Shown here one piece after another: positions 24,504 through 35,540 of a DNA stretch of 64,000 nt (position 1 is the first letter of the stretch; each line of letters opens with the position of its first letter). The notes beneath the pieces are model-generated. The model worked only from the letters and a program-made list of their open reading frames with translations. It was not told where the DNA came from and made no database searches. Source of the stretch: Uranotaenia lowii (taxonomy: Eukaryota; Arthropoda; Insecta; Diptera; Culicidae); assembly GCF_029784155.1 (NCBI RefSeq), contig NC_073693.1, positions 117,279,003-117,343,002 of the forward strand. Direction: 5' to 3'. The position numbers were made by a program, and so were the translations under genes.

Positions 24504-25322
24504 TAGGAGAATGTGGGGTATCATGCTCCATTACTTCTTTATTATAGAAGATAAAAAGAAAATTTATGGAAAGGTTTTCTACATTTTTAAGGTATCATTC
24601 GGCATTTTTTGTATTTTTTTAATACATTAATTTTCTGAGTTCTGACTGAATTTAAAAAAGTTTTTTTATTATTTATTTTGTGAAACTGTGGGAAACGTGG
24701 GCCACCAAATTCAAATTGACTAGATAACGTGCAAATTTTATTGGTTGACCCAAAATTGAAATTTCTTAATTCATTTAGTCATTTTAAAGCAATTTCAATT
24801 GAGGAAATAAAAAAGAGAGTTGTGTATAGTCCCTGAAGCCTGGCTAAAAAACATTTCGGCAAAATTCCTTATAAAGGATTTATGTTCATCTTTATCGCAT
24901 TAGAAAAGATGGACAAAACATTTTTAATAACTCATCATTTGGCACAAGAAAACTTTAGAGATAATAATATAGTTTTTAAAATTCTGAATGTGATTAAAAA
25001 CAAAAAAATATTGGTGGCCCAAGATACCCCACAGAATGTGGCCCATGATTCCTCACAAGCAATGATTTGCAAATTGGTTGCGTTTGTGTGACTTATTGAT
25101 GTTTCAGTAAAAATTTCTTTTCCACGTGAAAGAACATGACAAAACTAAGATCATAAGCGTATGCGCATATTTTTGTTATGTACTTTAGGTCTCCCACGGA
25201 TGCAATTTTGCGTTTGTTCAATTATGTATGTACATTTTTTCTAGACTAGTTAAATAACATAAGCATATGATACGAACATAAGTCAACAACATATAGAAGC
25301 TGAGAAACCTCGCTCTCCTCTA
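24504..25322. mobile_element. Inverted-repeat DNA element family B, opposite orientation
   Basis: The ends are TAGGAGAATGTGGGG at the left and CGCTCTCCTCTA at the right, degenerate versions of the family B ends. Internally GTGGCCCATGATTCCTCACA, then GCAATGATTTGCAAATTGG and TTTGTGTGACTTATTGATGT, is the reverse complement of 13,155-13,235. Ends and body are more diverged than in the 12.9-kb copy. The 69-codon frame at 24882-25091 is a by-product. Confidence 0.8.
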
Positions 25323-27371
25323 GGTTAACCACTTATGTTTTTTCGATTTATACAAGCTTTTAAAAATTAAAATAATGAAAAAAGTTAATTTTGAATACAA
25401 AAATGGTCATGTAGAAAAATTTGTGAAAATACAATTATAATAAGAGTTGCAGTAAATTGAAGTTCATAAAATTTCATTTGATCCCCACCGGTACGTTGAG
25501 TGTAAATCGAAATTATCCTTGAATCCTTAATTTTGTAAGCTTTATTTGTACAATTTTGCCTCAAGTAATAATGTAGAGAAATTATAGCCATCGGTGTTAA
25601 AAATCTCTTGAATTTGTTCAAGGGTCTGGAAGATTAAGTTCATTAGAATTGAGCATAGAATAACCTTTCCAAGAAAGCCTTTAATTAATTAAAAATAATT
25701 ATGCTATTCTATAATGAAATAAGCTGAATCTTCCAAACTCTTGAGAAAATTCAGAGATATCAAGCATTGATGTAAATAGAACAAAATTGTAAAAAGTAAA
25801 AGTAAGAGATATTTTTTTTTGGGATGCGATTCTGGGAAACTCAATCCAGAATTGGAAATTTTAGTTTAAAATTCGTTTGCATTAAAAACGATGTGATTCA
25901 ACAAACCGCAAAAATGTCAAATTCCCAAATTTCTGTTTCAGTAAATATTTTTAAACTTCCAGAAGAAACATGAGATATTCTACTCAACTCTGAAAATTTA
26001 TCTACTAAAAAATTAATGCTTAAGTAAAATTATTCAAAAGTAACTATATTAACCCATAATGCTCAGAACTGATCCTCAAAACTCGAAAACTAAGGCTAGA
26101 TTCCTTATTCTGCTACAGTTTTCCAAAATTTTCTTACTTATTGATAGGAATTCATTTCTGAAAATTGTTTTTTGAATGAAATTATACTAAATTCAGAGGT
26201 TTTGGGTCCATAATAACCAAAACAAATTTTTATTTAAGTAATTCAGTAAAAATTCAGTAATGATATTTAAGATTCTATATCCAGTTTAAAAATTTTGATT
26301 TTCGGTTCGCATCATCATGAGAAGATTAAAAAAAATCGTCGTCAAAATATGGTTGGGCATTTCATTTAAAGTATGATCCACGATATTCGGAACTCAACTG
26401 TATATTCAACAATGAGATGATTATTTTCCAAATTTAAAAGAGTAAAAAAACCAGCTTTTGAGCTTTTGTTCCATTTCAACATCGAAGTCCTTAACATTCC
26501 TTCGTGGTAAAAAGACAATTAGCCGGTTAGAGTCATGAAGACCCGGATGACTATTTTGACTGTATCCTCAAAGCCAGTGAACCGATTTATTTTCATAAAT
26601 TATACCATTTTGGAATCGTCTACCTACATGATCTCTATCAATTCCCGAAGAAAAAGATTGTTCTGTTTTGTTGGTATCTGAAAATAGGGCCGAAAGACAA
26701 AATGGTCAAAAAAAGTTGGCGTTTTTGAGTAAAGATAGTAGCCAACCCGGTTGAAATAATGATATTTCACTATGTTAGCTAAACTTTGACTGATTTAAAA
26801 ATTCATTTAAAATAAAAAACAGTTTTCGGTCTCCGATATCATATGGCATGAATTGAAACATAAGAAAAAAAGAAAAAAAAATATTGATTTTCATCTTGAA
26901 ACCCGATTTTTTAACTGAGTTATTAGCATATATTTGTAAAATTGTGCTGATTAATTATTTAATCTATAAATACAAAAAAAAAACAATGGAATCAAACTTA
27001 ATTTTAATTTTTTTATGATATTTTCATCCGATTAAAACCTGCGAAAACAATGCAAAGAGAGGTTGCAGAAATTAACTTAGCCGATTTTCAAGATAAAATA
27101 TTCAATCTATTTTATGTTGAAAAACGGCTGCAGATTTTAAATTCTTGAAATAAGTGTTGTTTTGGATTTCTTAAACCTAATATTATTTAAAAAAATCTAT
27201 TTAACATTTATGAGTATTTGTGTTGAGGGTAACAAAACACGAAAAGTTAAAGCCAAAAGACCTCCGATTTGGTCCTGTGTTGAAATTATATGATTTAATA
27301 CAATAATTGGTCACCCTATCTGTCTTTTCATTATTCATTCATCACTATCGGATGGAATTGAATGTAGTTAT
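25323..27371. other. AT-rich non-coding DNA
   Basis: No gene is recognised. The segment AAAAGACAATTAGCCGGTTA with following GAGTCAT (26,514-26,540) and the ATTATACCATTTTGGAA block (26,599) recur as reverse complement near 33,045-33,140, indicating an old dispersed repeat. Microsatellite TTATTATTATTATTA begins at about 27,367 and is the tail of the adjacent LINE. Confidence 0.5.
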
Positions 27372-27507
27372 TATTATTATTATGTTTTTATTTATGTAAC
27401 GTAAGATTACAGTATCTTTTAAATTGATACAATGTGGTTGTCTTCCTGATGTGAATTACTTAAACACTAATCGTTCCTTATTTGCTTCTAACTCTATCTG
27501 TGTCGTT

Positions 27508-30329
27508 TTACTCCATGTGTTCCTCTAGTAGCCCTCTCTTAAACTCTGATTTCCTCTGAAGAAGTTTTAAGTTAGTTGGAAGATTGTTCCAATTAACAAT
27601 ACCCCGAACGAAAAATGATCTACCATAATATGATGAACTATGTGATGGAATTAAGATATTTCTAGTGCGTGAATTTCTAAGCGGAATGAGCAAGGATTTC
27701 AGATAGTGTGGCTTTCCAGTGTTGAGAATTCTATGCATTATCATGCATGATCGGTACTTATAGAAATTATCAAAAGAACATCCAATAAGATATTTATGTA
27801 AGTGGGAAACTCTAGAAAAACGAGATAAGTTGAAGACATATCGCACACATGAGTTCAAGGCAACTCGTAACTTGTGAACCGATCTCTCCGATGCGTTCGA
27901 GTAAATGAAATCGCAATAAATGAACAAAGGAAAAACGTAGGCCTTAAACAATCTTATTTTTGTAGCAACATCTAGATGGCTTGTTGTTAAATTAAGTCTT
28001 TTAATCGAGCCATAAATCTTGCAGCATTGAGCATTAACCTGACGATTCCATGAAAGATCGCGGTCGAAAATAACACCAAGGTTTTCAGCGTAGTCGACAA
28101 AATTTATAGCAGTATCATTCATTAAAAGTTGAGGATAAGAATAGGAGGATTGTTGTCTTCCAAAAAACAAAGCTTTTGTTTTTGAAGGATTGATTGGTAA
28201 AAAGTTGGCGTTTGACCATTCGACAAGCTGAGTAAGATCATGATTTATTTTGTTAAAAAAGTCACTTATGTTTGAGGTGTGTTTTTCACAGAGATATATT
28301 TGAACATCATCTGTGAAAAGATGCACCGAACAGTACTGTAAAACAGCAGGAAGATCGTTAATGAAAAGCGAAAAGAACAAAGGTCCTAGAATGGATCCCT
28401 GAGGAACTCCAGATTCGATTGGAGCAAACTCAGAATAGCAGCCATCAAATAAAACAGTTTGTTGGCGACCCAGTAGATATGAACGCACCAAATTAACTGC
28501 TGAACTTGAAAAATTGTATTTAGATATTAACTTGTTTATGAATTTAGCATGTGATACACGATCGAAAGCTTTGGCAAAGTCTATCATAAGAAGTACAGCA
28601 ATTCCTTTTCTATCTAAGGCATAGGCAATATCGTTATGAACCTTCATCAACGCAGTTTCAGTACTGTGAGAAGAACGAAAACCCGATTGAAATTCATATA
28701 AAATGTTATATTGGTTCAAATATTCTGTTATTTGGCATTTGACAATTTTTTCAAAAATTTTTGAAACTGTACTTAAAATGCTTATTGGTCTCAAGTTTGA
28801 TAAGTCATGTGATTTGGATTTTTTTGGAATTGGGATAACTTTTGATACTTTCCATTGAAAAGGAAATATAGAGGTTCTTATAATGGTATTAAAAATATGT
28901 TTGAGAGCAGGTAGTATGTGTGGTAAAGCAATTCTAATAAGTTTGATTGGGATTTCATCCATTCCCAATGCATTGGATTGTATTGAAATAACAGCATTTA
29001 TGATTTCATAGTTTTCAAAAACATTAAATTTAAATCCATGTGGGTTATAAGGATTATTAAACTGTTCAACGTCAGAACTAGTAAAGTTTGTTGTGAAATA
29101 GTTGTTTATTTCATCAGCACTAAAATTAGATACATCAGAGTTACCTGGAGATTTTTTCAATCCAAACTTTTTCAAGTTATTCCAGAAAGTTCTTGCTGGT
29201 AAATCAAGATTTATACGTTTTTTTATCTTGTATAGTTTTCGCTTTTGTAATCAAGGTGTTAACTCTGTTACGCAATATTTTAAACTTATTCCTATCTTCT
29301 TCAGACTTCGAATGTTTCCAGGTGTTATAGGCCAGATTTCTATTAATAATAGCATGATTTATTTCGCGATTGAACCATTCATTGCGACGAGTTTTTTTTG
29401 TATTTAAGGGGAAAAATCGAGTCGTTTATTTCCAACAAGAATGTATTAAAATGGCTTACAAGTATATCTGAATCATCAATACTCAGAAATCCAGTCCAGT
29501 TTGTTTCGGAAAGAATAGTTTGGAGTGCATTTGCATCAAATTTGTTATAATCTCGAAACCAAAAACCGTCCGATTCTAAAATTTTAGGGAAATTCAAAGA
29601 TGAAAAGATTAGATCGTGGTGAGAAACACCTGGTAAAGAGATTTGGCTGAATCGATGAATAGCATCAGGAGAATCGGTTAGAAGCAAATCCAGCTGGGAA
29701 TTTCCGGTATTATGGAAAAAAGTAGGTTCTTTGTTAATGCAGCTAATATTTGAGCAAGACATGAAATCTTTGAAATTCTGAATTCTTCCAGTTTGTTTTA
29801 AAAGATCAATATTGAAGTCACCGATAAAAAACGTATAATTACAAGTTAAAGCGAACTGTTCAACATGAGCAAAAAGTAAATCGGAGCAGTCTTTTTCAGG
29901 AGGATTGTAATAAAGGCCGAACAAAAGTTTGCTATCATTCACAAGAAATTCTGTGAGGATAAATTCAGTGGAATTTGCTTCATTATTGCCGGATTTCACG
30001 AGAACCCTACACTTGAGGTTGTTCCTATAATAAATGCAAACACCACCACCACGCCTGTTACGATCGTTTCGTATCAAATTGTAACCCTCAATGGTGATAA
30101 CATTATTACTCACGGCTTCACTAAGCCAAGTCTCGGTCATAAAAATGACGTCCAATTTGCTCTTGATGAAAAGATTTTTAAGTTCAATGAATTTTGAGAA
30201 CTAACGTGCGCAAAGGCTTTGCACGTTCATGTGGCAAATATTTAGCAAATCGTCGCCTAAAACACTATTAATTACAGCTGTAGGTATATCATAGTTGGAC
30301 GAGGTATTACTATTTGGATCATTATCCAT
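27508..30329 (-). pseudogene. LINE ORF2: endonuclease and reverse transcriptase, one stop and two frameshifts
   Basis: ATG at 30,329 starts MDNDPNSNTSS, leading into an endonuclease N-terminus (LLNICHMNVQSL). An in-frame TAG at 30,203-30,201 sits where CAG is plausible. The endonuclease continues (FMTETWL, RGGGVCIYYR, FFIGDFNIDLL, SQLDLLLTD, SHHDLI) to 29,379. A first frame change occurs in an A-run near 29,395, and the next frame is open to about 29,215. A second change in another A-run near 29,220 leads into the reverse transcriptase frame (555 residues, 29,175-27,508). Motifs there are NLRPISILS, LMIDFAKAFDR (D199) and SGVPQGSILGP. The catalytic box reads FTDD (287-290) instead of YADD. 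The C-terminal region has YYGRSFFVRGIVNWNNLP. The element is dead as it stands, though most of the frame is preserved. Confidence 0.9.
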
Positions 30330-31667
30330 TAGGAAGAAGAAATATTAAGAAATCAAAGTCTAAAAAGAGGTCACTAGAAGGAAACATGTTTGGAACGACA
30401 ATCAACTCAATTGAAAACATGATAATCATTTGACTCGGCTACTAATTTCAGTTAATTAACTTGCGGAACGGAATTATTAAGAATAGGAGTACAATAAAAA
30501 AGAAGATGAACAAATGATACAATCTTTGTCATCTTTTCGACCAACCGTCAATGTTTGAAATACAGTACCTTGGCAAAGTTTGAAGGCGCTTTCGGGTACA
30601 ACAGCGACGGAGCATCTCGGCATGCGTTAACTGCATCAAGGGAGTGGGCGATGCCATATATCAAACCAATATTCGATCAGCAAACGCAGCAACAACAAGA
30701 GCAACCGGCATCCATCCGAGTTCCCACAGGCATCCACAGGCTTCGATGGTTGATCGTAAATAAACGGAGCTAGCAGGGTCTATTTGGTCAGAGGCTTAGG
30801 TAGATCTCAGCATTGCGGGCTTTGAAGTTGATCGTAGAACTCAGGAGCGGCGAGTGGTACTGCATTCGGCTCTGCGCTCTGGCTCTCCGAGCCATCTCCA
30901 TGGTCTGCTCGATGACGAAGGGTTACGTACGATAACGAAGCTCGTATTATCAAGACCAGCACCAGCTGGTGGGGTGGATTACGGGCATATGACGATGTAG
31001 GTCCATTGATCATGAACGTCGAGTGGCGGAGAATAAGTGTGAGATGAGATTCGAGAGTAAGAGTTGTCTTCCAAGTAGGAACCTGGGTTTGATTCGATCG
31101 GCTTTCGATCTCCTTCGGCAGGGCAGCATATGACGGTTTCGGAAACGATGATGTTAATGTCTGTCTCTCTGGAACGGTATCGACGGGGTACGACTGAAGC
31201 AAACGACGGAGGGATTCAGCTGTGGTGATGGTGATGATGATGATGATGATTAATCTCGGGTAGTGATGCGGTGATGTTAACGTGGTCTCTCAGGAAACGT
31301 GTCGATTCGGATCTCGATCTCTTTAAGCGGCATATGGCATATCTCGATGACAAAAACGATGATGATGTTGCGGTGCGACGTGTTCTTGGGTACCTCTCGA
31401 TCTCAGCACAGTATGACGGGTTCCAGGCGTATGATGATGACTACGTTGTGCGGCGATGATGAGCGGCGGCGATGAGTAATGACTTTCAGGAAGGACTAGG
31501 AGTCACGGGATAGCGAGGGATCGGAATCATAGGAATGGTGGAAGGAAGAATGAGAATACTAGGAAAGGTTTTTTTTTATAAATTTTTTTTTTGACTTTCA
31601 GGAGGGGAGTGGATTCACAGGATAGTAAGGATGGGAGTCAAAGGATGATGGGTAGGAAGAGAATATC
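30330..31667 (-). other. GC-rich spacer between ORF1 and ORF2
   Basis: The 1.3 kb between the two LINE frames has no recognisable domain on either strand. It is rich in GATGATG and CGATCTC motifs. Two blocks at about 31,085-31,200 and 31,270-31,425 look like imperfect copies of each other (both with GATGATGTTAA, TCGATCTC and GGCATATG). Open frames at 30807-31202 and 30555-30773 are low-complexity. It may be an expanded untranslated region, an internal promoter array, or a separate insertion. Confidence 0.6.
31220..31252. repeat. GATGAT microsatellite
   Basis: GTGATGGTGATGATGATGAT continues as GAT units to about 31,250. Confidence 0.85.
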
Positions 31668-31690
31668 TTAATTGGAAAGGGTTTTGTTAC
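31476..31690 (-). repeat. Imperfect tandem duplication of about 113 bp
   Basis: GACTTTCAGGAAGGACTAGG at 31,481 and GACTTTCAGGAGGGGAGTGG at 31,593 begin two units. Both continue with TCA(C)GGATAG.(A/G)AGG, a GGAAG(A)A.GAGAAT block and GGAAAGG(G)TTT. The second unit runs into the 3' end of ORF1. Confidence 0.7.
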
Positions 31691-32486
31691 AGATTGAAGA
31701 AAGTTGGTCCTTGTTTTCGACGGATACCATTTCGGCTTGATGACCAACTTTTACACGAACGATACCTTCTCTGGTGTTCAGCTTCTCGATGAGGCCAAGT
31801 TTTTTAAGTTTAATTGCCTCCGTTCGGATTCCCCTAGCGTGTGGAGTGAGATGTTCGTTTACGTAGATGCGGTTATCAGAATCGAAGCCTACATGACGCA
31901 GCGAAAGGTTGCGTTGTACGATATATCGTCTGTAGAACTCAGACATCGAACTTTTCATTGCAAATTCGCACAGGATAGGTGGTGTTGTCCCGGGAACGAT
32001 CGGAGCCCTAGCGAGGCGCTTGAGCTCTACTAACGGACAAACAGTGTAGCTTAAATGTTTGGTGATTTTATTGAAGATATCCATTAAATTTTCTTGATTT
32101 TCATAAGGGATTCCAGCAATGATGATTTCGCGACTTTTAGCATATCGCTCCAATGCTTCCGCTGTTGAAAAAGATTCGTCACGAATCTTATTGACCTCAG
32201 CATAGAGTGAGGTTATTTGTGTAAAACACTCCTTTTGGAAGGTGGATACCTCTTGTTCGACTGTTTCGATTCTTTTCACAAGTTCGGTGTGGCAGTTTTC
32301 TATCTTTTCTTCGAGTCGGGAATGGGAATCGTTTATTTTTGCCTCGATTCTTCTCCACAGCTCATCAAAGCTGCCGATGGTTTCAGATCCGGCCAAATTG
32401 ATGTCTTCTCTGGAACGTTTCTTAGCTTGCGAGTCGGACTCGACAATGAGAGATGACGGTGTTGTTGAGCGAGTGGATTTCGACAT
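31668..32486 (-). CDS. LINE ORF1 protein: coiled coil and RNA-binding-like domain
   Basis: The frame is intact from ATG at 32,486 (MSKSTRSTTPSS) to the stop at 31,668, about 272 residues; an open extension upstream of this Met looks like 5' UTR. The order is a Ser/Thr-rich N-terminus and a heptad-rich coiled coil (from FDELWRRIEAKIN to about TSLYAEVNKIRD). Then comes an RRM-like start (SREIIIAGIPY) and a C-terminal domain (RIYVNEHLTPHARGI, LKKLGLIEKLN, REGIVRVKVG). The C-terminal part resembles the Baculo_FP-type ORF1 domain found in many insect LINEs. In this family ORF1 protein trimerises through the coiled coil and coats element RNA. No zinc knuckle is present. It is the one apparently complete retroelement frame in the window, although its ORF2 partner is broken. 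Confidence 0.85.
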   Translation of the reverse strand: MSKSTRSTTPSSLIVESDSQAKKRSREDINLAGSETIGSFDELWRRIEAKINDSHSRLEEKIENCHTELVKRIETVEQEVSTFQKECFTQITSLYAEVNKIRDESFSTAEALERYAKSREIIIAGIPYENQENLMDIFNKITKHLSYTVCPLVELKRLARAPIVPGTTPPILCEFAMKSSMSEFYRRYIVQRNLSLRHVGFDSDNRIYVNEHLTPHARGIRTEAIKLKKLGLIEKLNTREGIVRVKVGHQAEMVSVENKDQLSSICNKTLSN

Positions 32487-33258
32487 ATTGCCACTTTCTG
32501 AAGGGAGCGTCCCAAATGACAACAACAAGCGGCAATGTGATACGCGGTGATGTTACAAAAATACAATTTTTGTGATTCAGGGCTCGCGCACGCACAAAAC
32601 TTTAATCGAATGAGCTTTAATGTTCACTAGCGATAACTTTGCACGGGTAATTTTTTCCGAAATTGGTAGTTGTTGGGAATAATTAACTGAAAATAGCTAG
32701 AGCACTTTCAGGCTGCTTTTAACTATACATCCCTTCAGGAACGAAGTTGAACAGAACGACAATTTTTTCATCAAAATTCCTTAATCATCATAAAAACATA
32801 GCTACAAAATCATTGGAAAATATTTATTATGAACTGTAAAACTAGGCATTTTTGTTATTTCCATATAAGCTTTCAATCTACCTGAATTTATATCAATTAA
32901 AAGGTTTTCAATACGACTTCCACAAAATGGGTTACCTTTGATGCAAAACACCTACTTTTTAGGACTTTTTAGCTTTAAGGTCGTTTTCTGATGACCACAA
33001 AAATCAATACTCAAATTTTTAAGAAGCATCTGATAATAGTCATTTGAACAATTTCCAAATGGTATAGTTTGATTTAATAACCAAAACAATATTCTGGGTC
33101 CAAATGACTCTAACTGGCTAATTGTCCTTTTTTGCTGGATGACTCTGGTATCCCTATATATTCATAAATCTAAAAATGAGAAATTTTAGAGCTTCTCACT
33201 TAAAGAAAAGTCAGAAAATTGCATGTATCTAGCTTTCACCGTTCAAGACATATCGCTT
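32487..33258. other. Non-coding DNA upstream of ORF1
   Basis: The first 100-200 bases are probably the LINE 5' UTR (GGCTCGCGCACGCACAAAAC at about 32,580). The rest is AT-rich; 33,045-33,140 is an inverted, diverged copy of 26,514-26,620. No gene is seen. Confidence 0.5.
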
Positions 33259-33592
33259 CGAGGAATATGCTTATTCGACATTTACGATTTGAGTGAACTG
33301 ATTTATGATAAACGGGCGATCCTTCCTTCTTTCTTCCTTTGACCGGTTCGTGAACAGAAAATCGTAGATATAGAGCTATAGCACAAGTCATATCAACTGA
33401 TGAGTTGGCATCGTGGTAAGATACCAGACAGGCAACTTGGAGGACTGGAGTTCAAATCTCGGTCGAGGAATTTTTTTTCGTTTTACTCAAATTACTTAAA
33501 ATCGTATATTTTGCTTTTTGTGGTGAAATCGAATCGTTTAAATCTTGTCATTGTAGATATATCGCCTCCACTTTTAGTTTTATTGATTATAT
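33259..33592 (+). repeat. tRNA-like dispersed repeat, copy 2, left part
   Basis: Matches 14,773-15,113 from GCTTATTCGACATTTACGAT to the GATATATCGCCTCCACTTTTAG block. It is interrupted by an RT fragment and resumes at about 33,836. Confidence 0.85.
33396..33478 (+). promoter_or_regulatory. tRNA-like RNA polymerase III module, copy 2
   Basis: GTTGGCATCGTGGTAAGATA (A box) and GAGTTCAAATCTCGG (B box) are followed by TTTTTTTT at 33,471-33,478. The flanks are conserved with copy 1, whereas the bases between the boxes differ (AGACAGGCAACTTGG against GGACTGCGAACTCGG). Both copies are degenerate as tRNAs. Confidence 0.7.
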
Positions 33593-33842
33593 CCTAGGCT
33601 ACAGCTCTTTATCTTATTCTACATATAATATAAATGCGTTTCTTGAGAAAACCATGTTGAACATCCGAAGTCTTCGTTTCAATCCACGGGTAAATCTTAT
33701 CGTATACAACACTCTCGAAAAGTTTGGGTATTGCAGAGAGGATTGCAACACCACGATAGTTTTCTACGGTGAGCCTGGAACCGTTCTTGTGTATCGGTAT
33801 AACCTGCGAAATTTTCCAAAACTTCGGAAATAAACCGGCACT
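33593..33842 (-). pseudogene. LINE reverse transcriptase fragment
   Basis: On the minus strand 33,842-33,640 encodes a continuous piece of a reverse transcriptase from AGLFPKFWKISQVIPIHK through ENYRGVAILSAIPKLFE to TSDVQHGFLK, the first two conserved blocks. Downstream the frame is lost and about 50 bases of AT-rich sequence follow. The fragment lacks the catalytic boxes. It lies between CCACTTTTAG (33,580s) and GCACTTTTGTAG (33,840s), which look like a target-site duplication inside the tRNA-like repeat. Confidence 0.8.
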
Positions 33843-33927
33843 TTTGTAGCCTTATGCTATTTTGGTAAGTTTAATACAATCTTTTCGTTTGGTTTATTAG
33901 TTTGAATAATTCTTTTGTTCCTGCACA
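33843..33927 (+). repeat. tRNA-like dispersed repeat, copy 2, right part
   Basis: TTTGTAGCCTTATGCTATTTTGG joins the block GTAAGTTTAATACAATCTTT to TTCTTTTGTTCCTGC, matching both 15,092-15,113 and 18,495-18,562. It therefore shows the order of the repeat across the point where copy 1 is interrupted. Confidence 0.8.
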
Positions 33928-35488
33928 CGGTTGAGTTGACCATTTTCAACGATTTCGCGATTTTTGAACCTGACCACGTTGGGATTTTGACGTGGCTGTC
34001 CAAAATTAATTTTGTTTGATAGATGTCTAGTCAACATGAAATGCCGTCAGTGATGTCGCCGTCTCTAATGTTGACGAAAACTCCGCTTTGGTATTCAGCG
34101 ACAATATTACAGGCCTAGTTGCATCTTTTATTTTTCAAAACATCACGCTGAGTTCAACTCTTTTGAAATTATAATAAATCAATGCATAGAAAGAAATTGA
34201 GTTATTTTGCATGCAACACTACTATTGAGAAACATTAGATTAACTTTCGTTTCAACATTCATATTTCCAACATGTTGTTTTCATGTCGTTTTTATTTTCA
34301 GTTTTCATCAAGAGCGAATTTTACCGTGGCGCTTCAAGTGATCTAAATCTACAAGAATCAGACAGAGGACCAAATTACAAAAATTACAAAAACGTCAACA
34401 TACTTTCGAAAGATTAAGAGCCATTTGATAACTACCATCTAATCAATTAATAATAACGATTGAAGATGAAATTCGATCCGTTTATGATGATACTTGTTGA
34501 ACATTGCTTCAACAATGAATGCTAATGATACCCCGGAGGAAACCTCTAAACGTTTCAATTATCTCCGAGACATCCTGAAAATTAGGGCTCACACTCATAA
34601 TCGTTTGCATTGTACCTAATTGCCATGAGTGGATTTTTCCCGCCAATTTCAATGAACGAAATCAAAGTGTAACAACTCATTAACTAAAGAACGACACTTT
34701 GATGTAGAAAATGTTTCGTTTCCCATAAATGTGTACTCCATTGATTCCTCAAATAAGTTTTGTATGGATAGTATTAAGAAGGTTTAAACCTCCAAAACTC
34801 TGCACTATCCCATTAAAGTGCTTTTGTTCATCGTTTCCATTCCCTCGACTCAGACACTCGATCAAATGATGGAAACGCAGTCAAGAATAATCCCATTTCC
34901 CCACTCAAAGCTATACACTTCCGCCGCCCGCTTCAATCGTTTTCATTTACTTTCGATTGTTTAACCTCGTTCGTTGGGAATTATGTATCATCTTCGCATT
35001 TCTCGTTCGCATTGTTTTACTCACAGTGGATATTTTTTGTTAGACTGACAACAGAAAAAAAACTATCAACCGTGACCTCAAACCAGAGTGCATCGTAAAG
35101 AGGTGATACATTCCGATGGGCACTCATCCCTTATTCGAGTACGGTTCATCGAGGAGTTCCCTTGCAACCTACTGTATGGCCGTTTGATGCGCATGTCCTG
35201 CGGATGCTGTGAGTTTCGAACTCCGACACACCCGAAGCCTTGGGTCGTCTGTCTGTCGTTTATCGTTTGGTCGCGTGCCGTTCGTATGCCGGCGTAATCA
35301 TATGGTTTGCTGCTGCTCGATTTCGGTAAAACGACTCCACCAACGACGATGGGAAAATTCAGTGGGACGTTTCCGGAAGCGTGGGTAAAATTGCATACTT
35401 TCGGGCGACCCAGCGGGTATTCCATCGCTGGTGCGGGGGATGTTTTTGTGGCCGCTGTACTGCTTGCTACTGGTTACGGCGGATGGAC

Positions 35489-35540
35489 ATCGTCGTCGTC
35501 GTCGTCGTCCTTGTCGTCGTCATCAACATCGTCGTCGCCA
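35489..35540. repeat. TCG-rich microsatellite
   Basis: A run of CGTCGTCGTCGTCGTCGTC followed by interrupted TCGTCG and TCATCA units. Confidence 0.85.

Larger units (their letters stand above)
27372..32486 (-). mobile_element. Non-LTR retrotransposon with ORF1 and ORF2 (CR1/L2/Jockey-like group)
   Basis: Read on the minus strand, the order is ORF1 (32,486-31,668), a 1.3-kb GC-rich spacer, ORF2 (30,329-27,508), a short 3' UTR and a (TAA)n tail at about 27,386-27,372. ORF1 and ORF2 on the same strand in this order, with a microsatellite tail, is the normal LINE arrangement. The spacer is far longer than usual, so ORF1 could belong to a separate insertion. The 5' end lies somewhere between 32,490 and 32,700 and is not resolved. 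Confidence 0.75.
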
